Below are positions 1 to 7,106 of a stretch of 20,228 nucleotides of DNA, piece after piece (within the stretch, counting starts at the first letter, position 1; the number at the start of each line of letters is the position of its first letter). The notes under the pieces are model-generated. The model was not told the origin of the DNA. It ran no database searches and saw only the letters and a list, made by a program, of their open reading frames with translations. The translations under genes were made by a program, and so were the position numbers. Origin of the DNA: Microbacterium lacus (lineage in GTDB: Bacteria; Actinomycetota; Actinomycetes; Actinomycetales; Microbacteriaceae); the NCBI RefSeq assembly GCF_039531105.1, contig NZ_BAAAPK010000004.1, positions 1 to 20,228 of the forward strand, given 5' to 3'.

Positions 1-1027
1 CCTTCCCGAGCGCGAAGGAGAGGAAGTCCCAGGCTCCCTGCTGATGCGGCGACTGAGCGGACACGCCGGCCAGCCAGCCGTAGAGGATGTGCTTGGGCTC
101 GAAATCACCGCCATCGCTCATCGGTGGAAGACCCGCACTGAAGGTGTCGGCGACATTCGAGCTCGTGGGATCCGCCAGGACTCCGTACCATCCGGAAGGG
201 GCCACCATCTGCGCGCAGTCGAGCTGGGTGAAGGCGGTCGTCGCACCGGTCTGACCAGAACTGTACGTGCTTTCCGGCGAGAATGGCGCCAGGGCCACAT
301 AGTCCTCCATGACTTGCTTTGCGAAGTCCGTGCTCAGCAGCGGCTCGTTGGTCTCCGGATCGAGCAACCGGCCACCCGAGGAGTACAGCCGCTCCGTGTA
401 CGCCCGTGCCGACAGCGCAGGCCCCCAGTAACCGCAGTACCCGTAGTAGCCCGCATCCGAGAACTCGGCCGCCTGTTCGTTCACCTCTTCCCACGTGGTC
501 GGAAGCTCGAGGCCCAGTTCCTCGAACAGGTCGGTGCGGTAGAAATTGACGAACGGCTCGGTGCTCAGCGGCACCCCGTAGGTCACGTCTTCGTACTTCG
601 AATACTCCTGCAGAGCATCGGGGAAGTCATCGATGTCGTAGGCCTCATCCGCATCGATGAAGGTATCCAGCGGTTGCAGAGCGCCGGAGGGGACGATCGT
701 CGGCATCGTCAAGGCGTCGAACTGAGCAATGTCGAAAGTCGCTTGGTTTGCTTGGCCCGCGAGGATCATCTTCGTGGGCAGTTGGGCGTTCGGCACTGAT
801 ACGAACTCAACGTCGATTCCGGTGCTTGCGGTGTACTCAGCTCCTGCCTCTTTGAGGAACGTGGCACTCGGGCTGTCTGTGACCAGCACAGTGAGCTTCG
901 TCACTTCCTCTTCCGATTGTGGAACTCCAGGAGCCCCCGCTTCGTTTCCACTTTCGTCGGCGGTGCACGCCGTGAGGGCGAGCGCGGCTGCCGCGGCCAG
1001 CGCCACTGCACTGTGGATGCGCTTCAT
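1..1027 (-). CDS. ABC transporter solute-binding lipoprotein (family 1), 3' end cut by window start
   Basis: The gene reads from ATG at 1027 leftward for 342 codons and leaves the window without a stop, so the C-terminus is missing. The N-terminus is a lipoprotein signal: basic MKR, an Ala/Leu-rich core and the lipobox LTAC with the lipidated cysteine at residue 21, followed by an acidic linker. The rest resembles family 1 extracellular solute-binding proteins of sugar-type ABC importers (for example the stretches FVNFYRTDLFEELG and QMVAPSGWYG). GAAAGAGAG lies just before the start as a possible ribosome site. It is a close paralogue of the protein starting at 19211 on the other strand, with long stretches of identical DNA. 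Permease genes would be expected beyond the window. An AT-rich element at 1127-1156 lies about 100 bp upstream. The ligand is unknown; the adjacent sugar-acid genes suggest a sugar or sugar acid (inference). Confidence 0.93.
   Translation of the reverse strand, partial: MKRIHSAVALAAAAALALTACTADESGNEAGAPGVPQSEEEVTKLTVLVTDSPSATFLKEAGAEYTASTGIDVEFVSVPNAQLPTKMILAGQANQATFDIAQFDALTMPTIVPSGALQPLDTFIDADEAYDIDDFPDALQEYSKYEDVTYGVPLSTEPFVNFYRTDLFEELGLELPTTWEEVNEQAAEFSDAGYYGYCGYWGPALSARAYTERLYSSGGRLLDPETNEPLLSTDFAKQVMEDYVALAPFSPESTYSSGQTGATTAFTQLDCAQMVAPSGWYGVLADPTSSNVADTFSAGLPPMSDGGDFEPKHILYGWLAGVSAQSPHQQGAWDFLSFALGK
291..385 (-). repeat. Inverted repeat block B, left copy (95 bp identical)
   Basis: Read on the minus strand, these 95 bases are identical to 19844-19938. 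A short divergent stretch (386-431) separates this block from block A. Confidence 0.93.
432..586 (-). repeat. Inverted repeat block A, left copy (155 bp identical)
   Basis: Read on the minus strand, these 155 bases are identical base for base to 19643-19797. They lie inside the paralogous binding-protein genes and encode the same residues in both. Flanking codons differ, so identity is patchy rather than uniform. Confidence 0.95.
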
Positions 1028-1126
1028 GAACTGCTCTCTTTCAGATTGATGATGAACGTGCTCTAGTGCTCACCCGCCGCGAAGGCTGACTCCGCATTGA
1101 GTCCGGGACGGAGTTTCTGGACCCGT

Positions 1127-1156
1127 ATTTTCTATATTATGCATGAAATTATGTAT
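1127..1156 (-). promoter_or_regulatory. AT-rich promoter/operator-like element upstream of the left binding protein
   Basis: The segment is strikingly AT-rich against a GC-rich background. On the minus strand it contains AATATAGAAAAT (1127-1138), identical to a site at 2224-2235 and in the same orientation relative to its downstream gene. On the plus strand it also holds a direct repeat, ATTATGCAT (1136-1144) and ATTATGTAT (1148-1156), with starts 12 bp apart. It sits between the dehydrogenase stop and the binding-protein start and overlaps the last codons of the dehydrogenase. A TATAGA -10 box within it is possible, but no convincing -35 box was found. The binding regulator is not identifiable here. 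Confidence 0.5.
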
Positions 1157-2189
1157 ATACAAAGGCGAGCTTTCCGGTTGCGCCATCCGCGAAGCGTCGG
1201 TAAGCCTCCTCTCCCGCCGCCAGGTCGTAGGTCTCGCTCACCAGGGAGTCCGGATGGATTCCGGTCCGCGCGAGAAGTCGGGTCACCTCCTCCATCTCGG
1301 CCATGCTCGACACCCACGACCCCCGTACGGTCAGCAGCTTCTTGAGGACGAGATCCGTGGGACTGAATGTGAGGTCCTGCCTTCCGACGCCGACGTAGAC
1401 CACGCGTCCCCAGGTTCCGGCCGCCTCCAGGCAAAGCAATCGCGCGGGGACGGCCCCCGAGCATTCGATGGCCGCGTCGACGCCGAAGCCCCCGGTGAGC
1501 GCGTCGAGTTCTGCCGCCGCATCCGTTGCGGACAACGCATGTGCCAGTCCATGGCGCGTCGCTTCAGCCAGCCGGTCTGCGTTGGGATCGGAACCGATGA
1601 CGAAGACACCCATGTTCGCTGCGAGCAGCGTCACGGCAAGGCCAACAGGACCCATTCCTGTCACGAGCAGCCGGTCCCCGGCACGCACGCCCGTTTTGAG
1701 CAACGCCGAATATGCCGTGGACACCCCGCAGGCGATCATCGCGCCATCGATGAAGCTCAAGGTTTCTGGGAGCAGGATGAGCGAGCGCTCTTCGACGAGT
1801 AGCAGGGGCGCGTGTCCACCGTTCCTGCCGCCTCCGTATGCGATGCGGGCGGCGCTGCGGCAGACGACGGGGTAGCCTCGTCGACAGTTGTCGCACGTGC
1901 CGCATCCCAGAATGTGATGCACGAGCACACGGTCACCGACAGCGAAACCCGTCACCGCCGATCCGACCGACTCGACCACCCCGGCGGGCTCATGCCCCCC
2001 AGCGATGAGCGTTGTTCCATCAGGTGCCCGAAGCCCGCTGGGAGCGATGTACGAGTGCAGGTCGCTCCCACAGATGCCTGACGCCTTAACGGATATGCGC
2101 ACTTCCGTCGGGCCAGGAGAGGGGATATCAAACTCGCGCAGGGCCACGGTGCTCTCGCCAGGGAAGGCGAGACCGGTCACAGTTGTCAT
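1149..2189 (-). CDS. Zinc-dependent medium-chain alcohol/polyol dehydrogenase
   Basis: This 346-residue protein has the full MDR layout. The catalytic zinc ligands are Cys40 (GICGSDLH), His66-Glu67 (GGHEPAG) and probably Cys154. The structural zinc cysteines are 96, 99, 102 and 110. The Rossmann motif GMGPVG (178-183) binds NAD(P). Length and motifs match sorbitol, threonine or sugar-acid dehydrogenases. Its position, divergent from a mutarotase/KDPG-aldolase operon, suggests oxidation of a sugar, polyol or aldonate to feed 2-keto-3-deoxy sugar-acid metabolism (inference). The ATG at 2189 gives the family-typical N-terminus, but no strong Shine-Dalgarno is visible before it. The 91-bp divergent region to the next gene carries the AT-rich element at 2224-2235. 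The exact substrate cannot be assigned. Confidence 0.9.
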   Translation of the reverse strand: MTTVTGLAFPGESTVALREFDIPSPGPTEVRISVKASGICGSDLHSYIAPSGLRAPDGTTLIAGGHEPAGVVESVGSAVTGFAVGDRVLVHHILGCGTCDNCRRGYPVVCRSAARIAYGGGRNGGHAPLLLVEERSLILLPETLSFIDGAMIACGVSTAYSALLKTGVRAGDRLLVTGMGPVGLAVTLLAANMGVFVIGSDPNADRLAEATRHGLAHALSATDAAAELDALTGGFGVDAAIECSGAVPARLLCLEAAGTWGRVVYVGVGRQDLTFSPTDLVLKKLLTVRGSWVSSMAEMEEVTRLLARTGIHPDSLVSETYDLAAGEEAYRRFADGATGKLAFVYT

Positions 2190-2223
2190 GATCGACCAAT
2201 CTTCAGGAAGTAGTTACATATAG

Positions 2224-2235
2224 AATATAGAAAAT
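2224..2235 (+). promoter_or_regulatory. AT-rich element shared with the left binding-protein promoter
   Basis: AATATAGAAAAT matches 1127-1138 (other strand) over 12 of 12 bases. It sits in the 91-bp divergent region between the dehydrogenase (minus) and the mutarotase operon (plus), inside a longer AT-rich stretch (about 2211-2235). Orientation toward the downstream gene is the same in both copies, which fits a shared promoter or operator. The -35 candidate TTCAGG (2202-2207) is poor. Confidence 0.45.
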
Positions 2236-2280
2236 CCGACGAAGATGGGATGCGATGTGTCCCAAGACGAGTGAAAGGCC

Positions 2281-3204
2281 GTGAGAGTGAGCCGTTACTG
2301 CCTTCGAACGCCGACGGTCGAGGCTGTCGTCGATCTAGGTCGAGGAGCAGAAGTCGCTTCGTTGACCGACAGGGCAACCGGTATCGACGTCTTGATGCGC
2401 ACGCCCTGGGCCGTCAGCTCCGACGCGGTGCGACCGGTGCCACAGACAAGCCCTCGGGACAGCGAGGAAGCCTGGATGGACTCCTACTCCGGTGGATGGC
2501 AGGTGCTCGTCCCTCACGCAGGCCCTTCGACAACCGTGGACGGGGTGGAACGGCGGTACCACGGCCAGGCGTCCGCGCTGGAGTGGGAGTTGACGCGCGT
2601 GCAGGACTCTCGGATCGAGGCCCATGTGCGGCTGACCGAACTCCCTTTCCATATTCAGAGGTCGATCAGCGTGAACGGGGACGTGGTGAGCGTGGAGGAC
2701 AGTCTCCACAACATGTCAGACCAGGCTCACCGCTACGTTTACCAGCACCACCCGGCCTTCGGCGCTCCCTTTTTGGGGCCGATGTGCGAAGTCGAACTGC
2801 CTGGGGATGACTTCTTCCTCATCTCGACCGAGCCCGGGGGGCCGGGCGGGGCGAATCCCCGCCATATTCCTGCCCTCGACGGCAGTCGACTCTTCGGTGC
2901 CGTCGCCGTCCAAGGAGCGGGCCGCGCGAGGGTGAGCAATCCACTCCTCGGCCTTGCAGTGGAACTCAGCTGGGACGATCCCGACCTTCGATATGCGTGG
3001 ATCTGGCGTGAGTCAGGTGCCTCCGTCGATTCCCGATGGGCCGGGGGCGGATACGTATACGCCATCGAACCGTCGACGACTCCGCCCGGTGCGGACAACT
3101 TGCGGATGCTGACCCTCGAGCCGGGCGGACGCCGTCGATTCACCGTTGCGGTGGGTCTGACTCGTTTCATCCCGACCAATGCAACGGAGAAGGACAAACA
3201 ATGA
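2281..3204 (+). CDS. Aldose 1-epimerase (galactose mutarotase) superfamily protein, DUF4432-like
   Basis: A protein of about 307 residues with beta-sandwich mutarotase features: a catalytic-type histidine pair at about 156-157 in YVYQHHPAFGAPF, and a late Trp/Tyr-rich strand region (RYAWIWRE, GYVYAIEP). The probable role is interconversion of sugar anomers, or binding of a sugar, to feed the following enzymes. The first start is GTG 2281, but the GAAAGG box at 2273-2278 is only 2 nt from it and 8 nt from GTG 2287, so 2287 may be the real start. The stop overlaps the next gene as ATGA (3201-3204), so the two are translationally coupled. An AT-rich element lies about 50 bp upstream. The family assignment is fairly firm; the substrate is unknown. 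Confidence 0.8.
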   Translation: MRVSRYCLRTPTVEAVVDLGRGAEVASLTDRATGIDVLMRTPWAVSSDAVRPVPQTSPRDSEEAWMDSYSGGWQVLVPHAGPSTTVDGVERRYHGQASALEWELTRVQDSRIEAHVRLTELPFHIQRSISVNGDVVSVEDSLHNMSDQAHRYVYQHHPAFGAPFLGPMCEVELPGDDFFLISTEPGGPGGANPRHIPALDGSRLFGAVAVQGAGRARVSNPLLGLAVELSWDDPDLRYAWIWRESGASVDSRWAGGGYVYAIEPSTTPPGADNLRMLTLEPGGRRRFTVAVGLTRFIPTNATEKDKQ

Positions 3205-4043
3205 AGGTCGCCATCACAGGTGCTCTCGGAATAGTCGGATCTATAGTCTCCGCCCACCTCAGCGCTGCCGGCCACGAGGCTATCCGTATCGACATCCGTC
3301 GGCCGCCGGCTGGTGAGCCGGGGGCGTCCGAGTCCTCCGTAGCCGATCTGACGGACTATAACGCCGCCCGCTCCGCGCTGAGTGGCGCGGACGCCGTGGT
3401 GCACCTCGCTGCAATCAACAACCCGCGGACGGCGCCGGAGTGGCAGGTGCACAACACGAATGTGACCTCGTCGTACAACGTCCTTTCTGCCGCCGCAGAG
3501 CTCGGCATCCGTCGGGTCGTGCAAGCCTCAAGCGTCAATGCCATCGGGATGGCTTGGAGCAGGCAACCACGTTTCGATTACCTGCCCGTCGATCTTGAAC
3601 ATCCCTCACGGACGGAGGACGGCTATAGCCTGTCGAAACAGATTCAGGAGCTGCAGGCTGACTCACTCGTTCGCCGCCACGACTCACTTAGCGTGGTCAG
3701 CCTTCGCCTGCACGCCGTGCTGGCCCATGCTGCCGATGCACAAGCCGGTATAGATCGCTTCGGGCTTGACTGGGCTGTCAATGGTCTCTTCGGGTACTGC
3801 ACCCACGTGTCGGTTGCCACCGCGATCGAGCAGGCAATCCTCGTCGACTTCCGCGGACACGAGCGGCTCTGGGTGGTGGAGCCGCAGACATTTAGCGACG
3901 AACCCACCTCCGAACTCGTCCGACGCTACTACTCCGGTGTACCGCTGATCCGACCGCTCGTCGGGCGGGAAGCACTCATCGACGCGCGTCGAACTCGCGA
4001 GGTCCTGAGATGGACACCATCAACCGAAGGGAACTCAGCGTGA
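3201..4043 (+). CDS. NAD-dependent epimerase/dehydratase family SDR, uronate-dehydrogenase-like
   Basis: A 280-residue extended short-chain dehydrogenase. The ATG at 3201 overlaps the upstream stop, is preceded by GGAGAAGG, and begins directly with the NAD-binding motif TGALGIVG (6-13). The active-site set is visible: Ser110/Ser111 in QASSVNA and Tyr142-x3-Lys146 in YSLSK. The size and the SSVNA/YSLSK context resemble uronate dehydrogenases and NAD-dependent sugar epimerases. A uronate dehydrogenase would oxidise galacturonate or glucuronate to an aldarolactone. The company of a KDG kinase and a KDPG aldolase supports a sugar-acid role, but no aldarate or aldonate dehydratase is present in this window. 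A longer in-frame upstream extension overlaps the previous gene and is not believed. Confidence 0.85.
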   Translation: MKVAITGALGIVGSIVSAHLSAAGHEAIRIDIRRPPAGEPGASESSVADLTDYNAARSALSGADAVVHLAAINNPRTAPEWQVHNTNVTSSYNVLSAAAELGIRRVVQASSVNAIGMAWSRQPRFDYLPVDLEHPSRTEDGYSLSKQIQELQADSLVRRHDSLSVVSLRLHAVLAHAADAQAGIDRFGLDWAVNGLFGYCTHVSVATAIEQAILVDFRGHERLWVVEPQTFSDEPTSELVRRYYSGVPLIRPLVGREALIDARRTREVLRWTPSTEGNSA

Positions 4044-4675
4044 TCGCGCTACCGGGTGTTCTGGACGGCCAACTGATCATTCCTGTCGTCACGATTCATG
4101 ATGCCTCGACGGCACCACACGTCGTCGCAGCGCTGGCCGCCGGCGGCATCGGCTGCGTCGAGATCACTCTCCGAACCTCTTCGGCGCTTGAAGCGATCGC
4201 CGCTGCAGCAGCGACCGAGACACTCCACGTGGGCGCAGGCACCGTTCTCACGGCGGAGGACGTCGACCGCGTCGCGGAGGCGGGCGCGCGCTTCGTCATC
4301 AGCCCCGGGCTGGACGAACGTGTGGTCTCCCGAGCTACGGACCTCGGACTTGCCGTGCTTCCGGGAGCAGCGACAGCGACGGAAGCTCAGAGAGCCCTCA
4401 CCGGCGGCCTGGGCGCTGTCAAGTTCTTCCCTGCAGATCAGCTCGGCGGGCTCAACGCTGTCGCCGCGCTCGCCCAGCCGTTTCCCACATTGGCCTTCGT
4501 GCCAAGCGGCGGCGTCTCCCCGCTGAACGCAGCGCGGTATCTGCGGCATCCCGCAGTCCCTGCCGTCAGCGGGAGTTGGCTTGCACCGTCAGACGTCCTA
4601 GCTGCGCGGGACTACCGAAAAATCGAGAAGCTGAGCCGCGAGGCGGCCAGGCTCGTGAAGGAGGTGCAGGGATGA
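4010..4675 (+). CDS. eda: KDPG / KDPGal-type aldolase (2-dehydro-3-deoxy-phosphogluconate aldolase)
   Basis: A class I aldolase of about 221 residues that cleaves 2-keto-3-deoxy-6-phospho-sugar acids to pyruvate and glyceraldehyde 3-phosphate. Numbering from ATG 4010, the conserved active-site glutamate is Glu51 in VEITLRT and the Schiff-base lysine is Lys138 in VKFFPAD. The ISPGL loop, the phosphate-binding SGG stretch near residue 165 and the GSWLAP strand near the C-terminus are also typical. GTG 4040 is an attractive alternative start: it overlaps the upstream TGA as GTGA and has GAAGGG at 4026-4031 with good spacing, giving 211 residues. The stop overlaps the kinase start as ATGA. Gluconate and galactonate branch versions cannot be separated by eye. 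Confidence 0.93.
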   Translation: MDTINRRELSVIALPGVLDGQLIIPVVTIHDASTAPHVVAALAAGGIGCVEITLRTSSALEAIAAAAATETLHVGAGTVLTAEDVDRVAEAGARFVISPGLDERVVSRATDLGLAVLPGAATATEAQRALTGGLGAVKFFPADQLGGLNAVAALAQPFPTLAFVPSGGVSPLNAARYLRHPAVPAVSGSWLAPSDVLAARDYRKIEKLSREAARLVKEVQG

Positions 4676-5616
4676 ACGGTGGGCTGCTCACCCTAGGAGA
4701 GACCATGGCGCTGCTTCGCCCCACCGCCCCCTTAGCGCTCGAACACGCCAACGAGCTGGCGATCGGCGTAGGCGGCGCTGAAAGCAACGTCGCCATCGGT
4801 GTCGCTCGGCTGGGTCTGCCATCTGCGTGGATCGGCCGCGTTGGCGACGACGCCCTTGGCCGACGAGTCCTCCGTGAACTTCGCGGGGAGTCCGTCGAAG
4901 TTCATGCACGCGTGGAGGTCGCGGCGCCCACCGGTCTCATGATCAAGGAGCCGGTCGCGCAGGTCACTCGGGTTAGGTACCACCGGTACGGCAGCGCGGG
5001 AAGCATGATCTCACCCGAGGATGTCGACGAGGGGATGGTCCGCCTCGCGGGCGTCGTTCACGTTACAGGCATCACTCCGGCGATCTCCTCCAGCGCGGCT
5101 GAAGCCGTCGATCGGCTGATCGACCTTGCGCATGCTTTCCGCGTGCCGGTGTCATTCGACGTCAATCATCGATCTTTCCTCTGGAGGGACCGAGATCCGT
5201 CACCTGTGTATAGACGTCTTGCGGCGAAGGCGACGATCGTCTTCGCCGGCGTCGAGGAGGCAGAACTCTTGGTCGGAGAAGGGTCGCCCGCGGATCTCAG
5301 CAGGCGTCTTTCTCAGCTCGGGCCCGGACAGGCGATCGTCAAGCTCGGAAGTCGCGGCTGCGTGTCGTACATCGACGGCAACTTTGCCGAAGTTCCCGCA
5401 ATCGGCGTCACGGTCGTCGACACCGTTGGCGCCGGCGACGCTTTCGTTGCCGGGTATCTGACCGGGTTTCTTGAGGGCCGCTCGGCCGCCGAGCGGGTGG
5501 ACCTTGCCGTGCGTTGCGGCGCGTTTGCATGCCTCGGCCCGGGTGACTGGGAGAGCTCCCCACATCGATCCCAACTCGAACTGCTTAATGGCCTGGGGGA
5601 CCCGGTGCTCCGGTAA
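4672..5616 (+). CDS. kdgK: 2-keto-3-deoxygluconate kinase, PfkB family
   Basis: A 314-residue ribokinase-fold kinase expected to phosphorylate 2-keto-3-deoxygluconate or the galacto form, making the substrate for the aldolase encoded just upstream. The substrate-side motif GGAESNVA (34-41) and the PfkB signature DTVGAGDAF (250-258, catalytic Asp256) are intact. Length is normal for KdgK. ATG 4672 overlaps the aldolase stop as ATGA and has a strong AAGGAGG box inside the end of the aldolase gene, so the longer in-frame reading from 4576 is rejected. This is the last gene of the plus-strand operon. It converges on the TetR gene with only 14 bp between them. Confidence 0.92.
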   Translation: MNGGLLTLGETMALLRPTAPLALEHANELAIGVGGAESNVAIGVARLGLPSAWIGRVGDDALGRRVLRELRGESVEVHARVEVAAPTGLMIKEPVAQVTRVRYHRYGSAGSMISPEDVDEGMVRLAGVVHVTGITPAISSSAAEAVDRLIDLAHAFRVPVSFDVNHRSFLWRDRDPSPVYRRLAAKATIVFAGVEEAELLVGEGSPADLSRRLSQLGPGQAIVKLGSRGCVSYIDGNFAEVPAIGVTVVDTVGAGDAFVAGYLTGFLEGRSAAERVDLAVRCGAFACLGPGDWESSPHRSQLELLNGLGDPVLR

Positions 5617-5630
5617 CCCCTTGACGAGGG

Positions 5631-6230
5631 TCAGCGGTGGCTCGCGCCATCCAGAAACATCGTCGTTAACAGTTCGGACACCTGCGAGGGAGCGAGGTCT
5701 CCGTCCGCTCGGTACCAAAACATCGTCCAATTCAGCAGATTGAACAGTGCGAGAGTCAGATGGGGCGCAGGCACGTCCTCCCGCAGGTCACCAGACTCCT
5801 GCGCCTCGCGGACGAGCGACTCGGTCCAGTTCTGATAGGAATCGCGCAATTGCACGACCTCATTGAGACGGTCGCCTGACAACGACCTCATGTCCGTAAG
5901 CATGGTGTGACTGAAGTCCACTTCGGCCAGCATGGCCACGGTGTGCCCGTGGATCATCGCCCGAATACGCTCCCGCGGGCGGGCCTCAGCCTGCTCGACG
6001 GCCGCTTTCGCGTTGACCTCGACGTCATGCAAGGCGGCCAGGCAGATCCGGTAGAGCAGATCTTCCTTGCTCGAGACGTGGTGGTAGAGCGTCGCCTTCT
6101 TGATCCCCAGCGCTTCGGAGATCTCGCGCGTCGTAGTGGCTTCGTATCCGTGACGCCGAAAAAGTGATGCAGCATCCGAAAGAATGCGTTGACCGGTCGA
6201 ACGTCTTGCCCGCCCTGCAGGTTCGGTCAT
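5631..6230 (-). CDS. TetR/AcrR family transcriptional regulator
   Basis: A 199-residue one-domain repressor with an N-terminal helix-turn-helix (about residues 31-52: ATTTREISEALGIKKATLYH, the classic TetR recognition region) and an all-helical ligand domain containing a WTMFWYR stretch, as seen in TetR regulators of acyl-CoA catabolism. ATG 6230 is chosen because GAAAGG lies 8 nt upstream; the GTG at 6239 would sit directly on that box. The gene lies 60 bp downstream of bioY on the same strand and is probably co-transcribed with it. Two identical palindromic sites, at 7017-7035 and 19044-19062, are the likely operators (inference). That would make the gene autoregulated through the bioY promoter and a controller of both CoA-pathway operons. 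Confidence 0.92.
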   Translation of the reverse strand: MTEPAGRARRSTGQRILSDAASLFRRHGYEATTTREISEALGIKKATLYHHVSSKEDLLYRICLAALHDVEVNAKAAVEQAEARPRERIRAMIHGHTVAMLAEVDFSHTMLTDMRSLSGDRLNEVVQLRDSYQNWTESLVREAQESGDLREDVPAPHLTLALFNLLNWTMFWYRADGDLAPSQVSELLTTMFLDGASHR

Positions 6231-6290
6231 CCGAGCCACCTTTCTCGACGGGCTTCCAGGCTCCGGCCGCGGCGAGCTATCGCTCAGCCT

Positions 6291-6920
6291 TCAACCGCCG
6301 GATGTCCGGCCGGTGGCCCTGACCAGCAACCACGCACCGGGGATCAGCAACGCAGCGACTGCCGCTTTGATGAGACCAGGGATGATGAACGGTACTACCC
6401 CCACGGCCAGGATGCTCGTCACGGTGACCGCGTTTCCCTGGACAGGCCCGAGTATGAGCGCCATGTACGGCAGCCCGAAGACAAAGGGCACGACTGACGC
6501 GGCGACGAAGCCCACGAAGGCAAGCCACGGCATCCGATCCCATGCACGCTCCGCGAACCAGCCCGCGACGAAGGCAGCGGGGATGAAGCCGAGGACGAAT
6601 CCGAAAGACGGCGCAAGGACGTATGCAGGGCCGGCAACCGGCCCCGCGAAGATAGGGGCGCCCGCGAGCCCAATTAGCAAGTAGGTCGCCAGACTCGCGG
6701 CGCCGCGCCGCGATCCCAATACCGCGCCGACGGTGATGACGGCCAGTGTCTGCCCGGTGATCGGGATCGGGCCGATGAAGAAGGACACCTTCGCGAGCAC
6801 CGAGACAAGCGCGACTCCAGCCGCGACGAGGGCAACGTTACTCGCCATGCGAGTGAGCGGTCGGGTCGTAGCGATCATGTCGGCCAATGCTGGCCGTCGG
6901 ACGGAAAGCGGGTGAGACAT
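6291..6920 (-). CDS. bioY: BioY, substrate-binding component of an ECF biotin transporter
   Basis: A 209-residue, strongly hydrophobic membrane protein with about six membrane segments. The BioY hallmark region GAPIFAGPVAGPAYVLAPSFG with the following GFVLGF lies at about 87-112, and the early PIPITGQTLAV segment at 51-61 is also typical. ATG 6920 has an excellent AAGGAG box 7 nt away; a longer open frame from 7376 is antisense to the carboxyltransferase gene and is rejected. No EcfA or EcfT energy-coupling genes are nearby, so it would work alone or with a shared module. Divergence from a biotin-dependent carboxylase operon across a shared palindromic site suggests biotin uptake is induced together with the carboxylase. 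Confidence 0.93.
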   Translation of the reverse strand: MSHPLSVRRPALADMIATTRPLTRMASNVALVAAGVALVSVLAKVSFFIGPIPITGQTLAVITVGAVLGSRRGAASLATYLLIGLAGAPIFAGPVAGPAYVLAPSFGFVLGFIPAAFVAGWFAERAWDRMPWLAFVGFVAASVVPFVFGLPYMALILGPVQGNAVTVTSILAVGVVPFIIPGLIKAAVAALLIPGAWLLVRATGRTSGG

Positions 6921-7011
6921 CGGGGACTCCTTCGTGTCATGTGTAACGCGGGTGCCATCAGAACGGACGTCGCCCCCGCGTTTGGCCGGGGTCTCTATGT
7001 GGCCTAGGATG

Positions 7012-7040
7012 ACCATACCGGGCGCCCGGTCGGTTGTCGC
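7012..7040 (-). promoter_or_regulatory. Candidate bioY(-tetR) promoter with operator in the spacer
   Basis: On the minus strand GCGACA (7035-7040) and TATGGT (7012-7017) are separated by exactly 17 bp, and the spacer is almost entirely the palindromic operator. The -35 box is weak (GACA half only). The start codon is about 90 bp downstream. Confidence 0.4.
7017..7035. promoter_or_regulatory. Palindromic operator, copy 1 (bioY / carboxylase divergent region)
   Basis: The 14-bp core ACCGGGCGCCCGGT (7017-7030) is a perfect palindrome. Together with the adjoining CGGTT (7031-7035) it is identical over 19 bp to the site at 19044-19062, read on the opposite strand. It lies 71 bp before the carboxyltransferase start and about 96 bp before bioY. 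Binding by the TetR protein encoded at 5631-6230 is inferred from proximity and site type. Confidence 0.72.
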
Positions 7041-7106
7041 TCGGAAACCGGGGGCCACGGTGGTAGTCGCAACCCGAAGCGGTGCATGGAGAAGGGGTGA
7101 GTGTTG

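Noticed and set aside
44..799. Long plus-strand open frame over the left end
   Set aside because: It is antisense to the solute-binding lipoprotein, which has a clear signal peptide, lipobox and close paralogue. The frame is a high-GC shadow.
3036..3200. Upstream extension of the SDR gene
   Set aside because: It overlaps the mutarotase-like gene extensively. ATG 3201 starts directly at the Rossmann fold with a good ribosome site.
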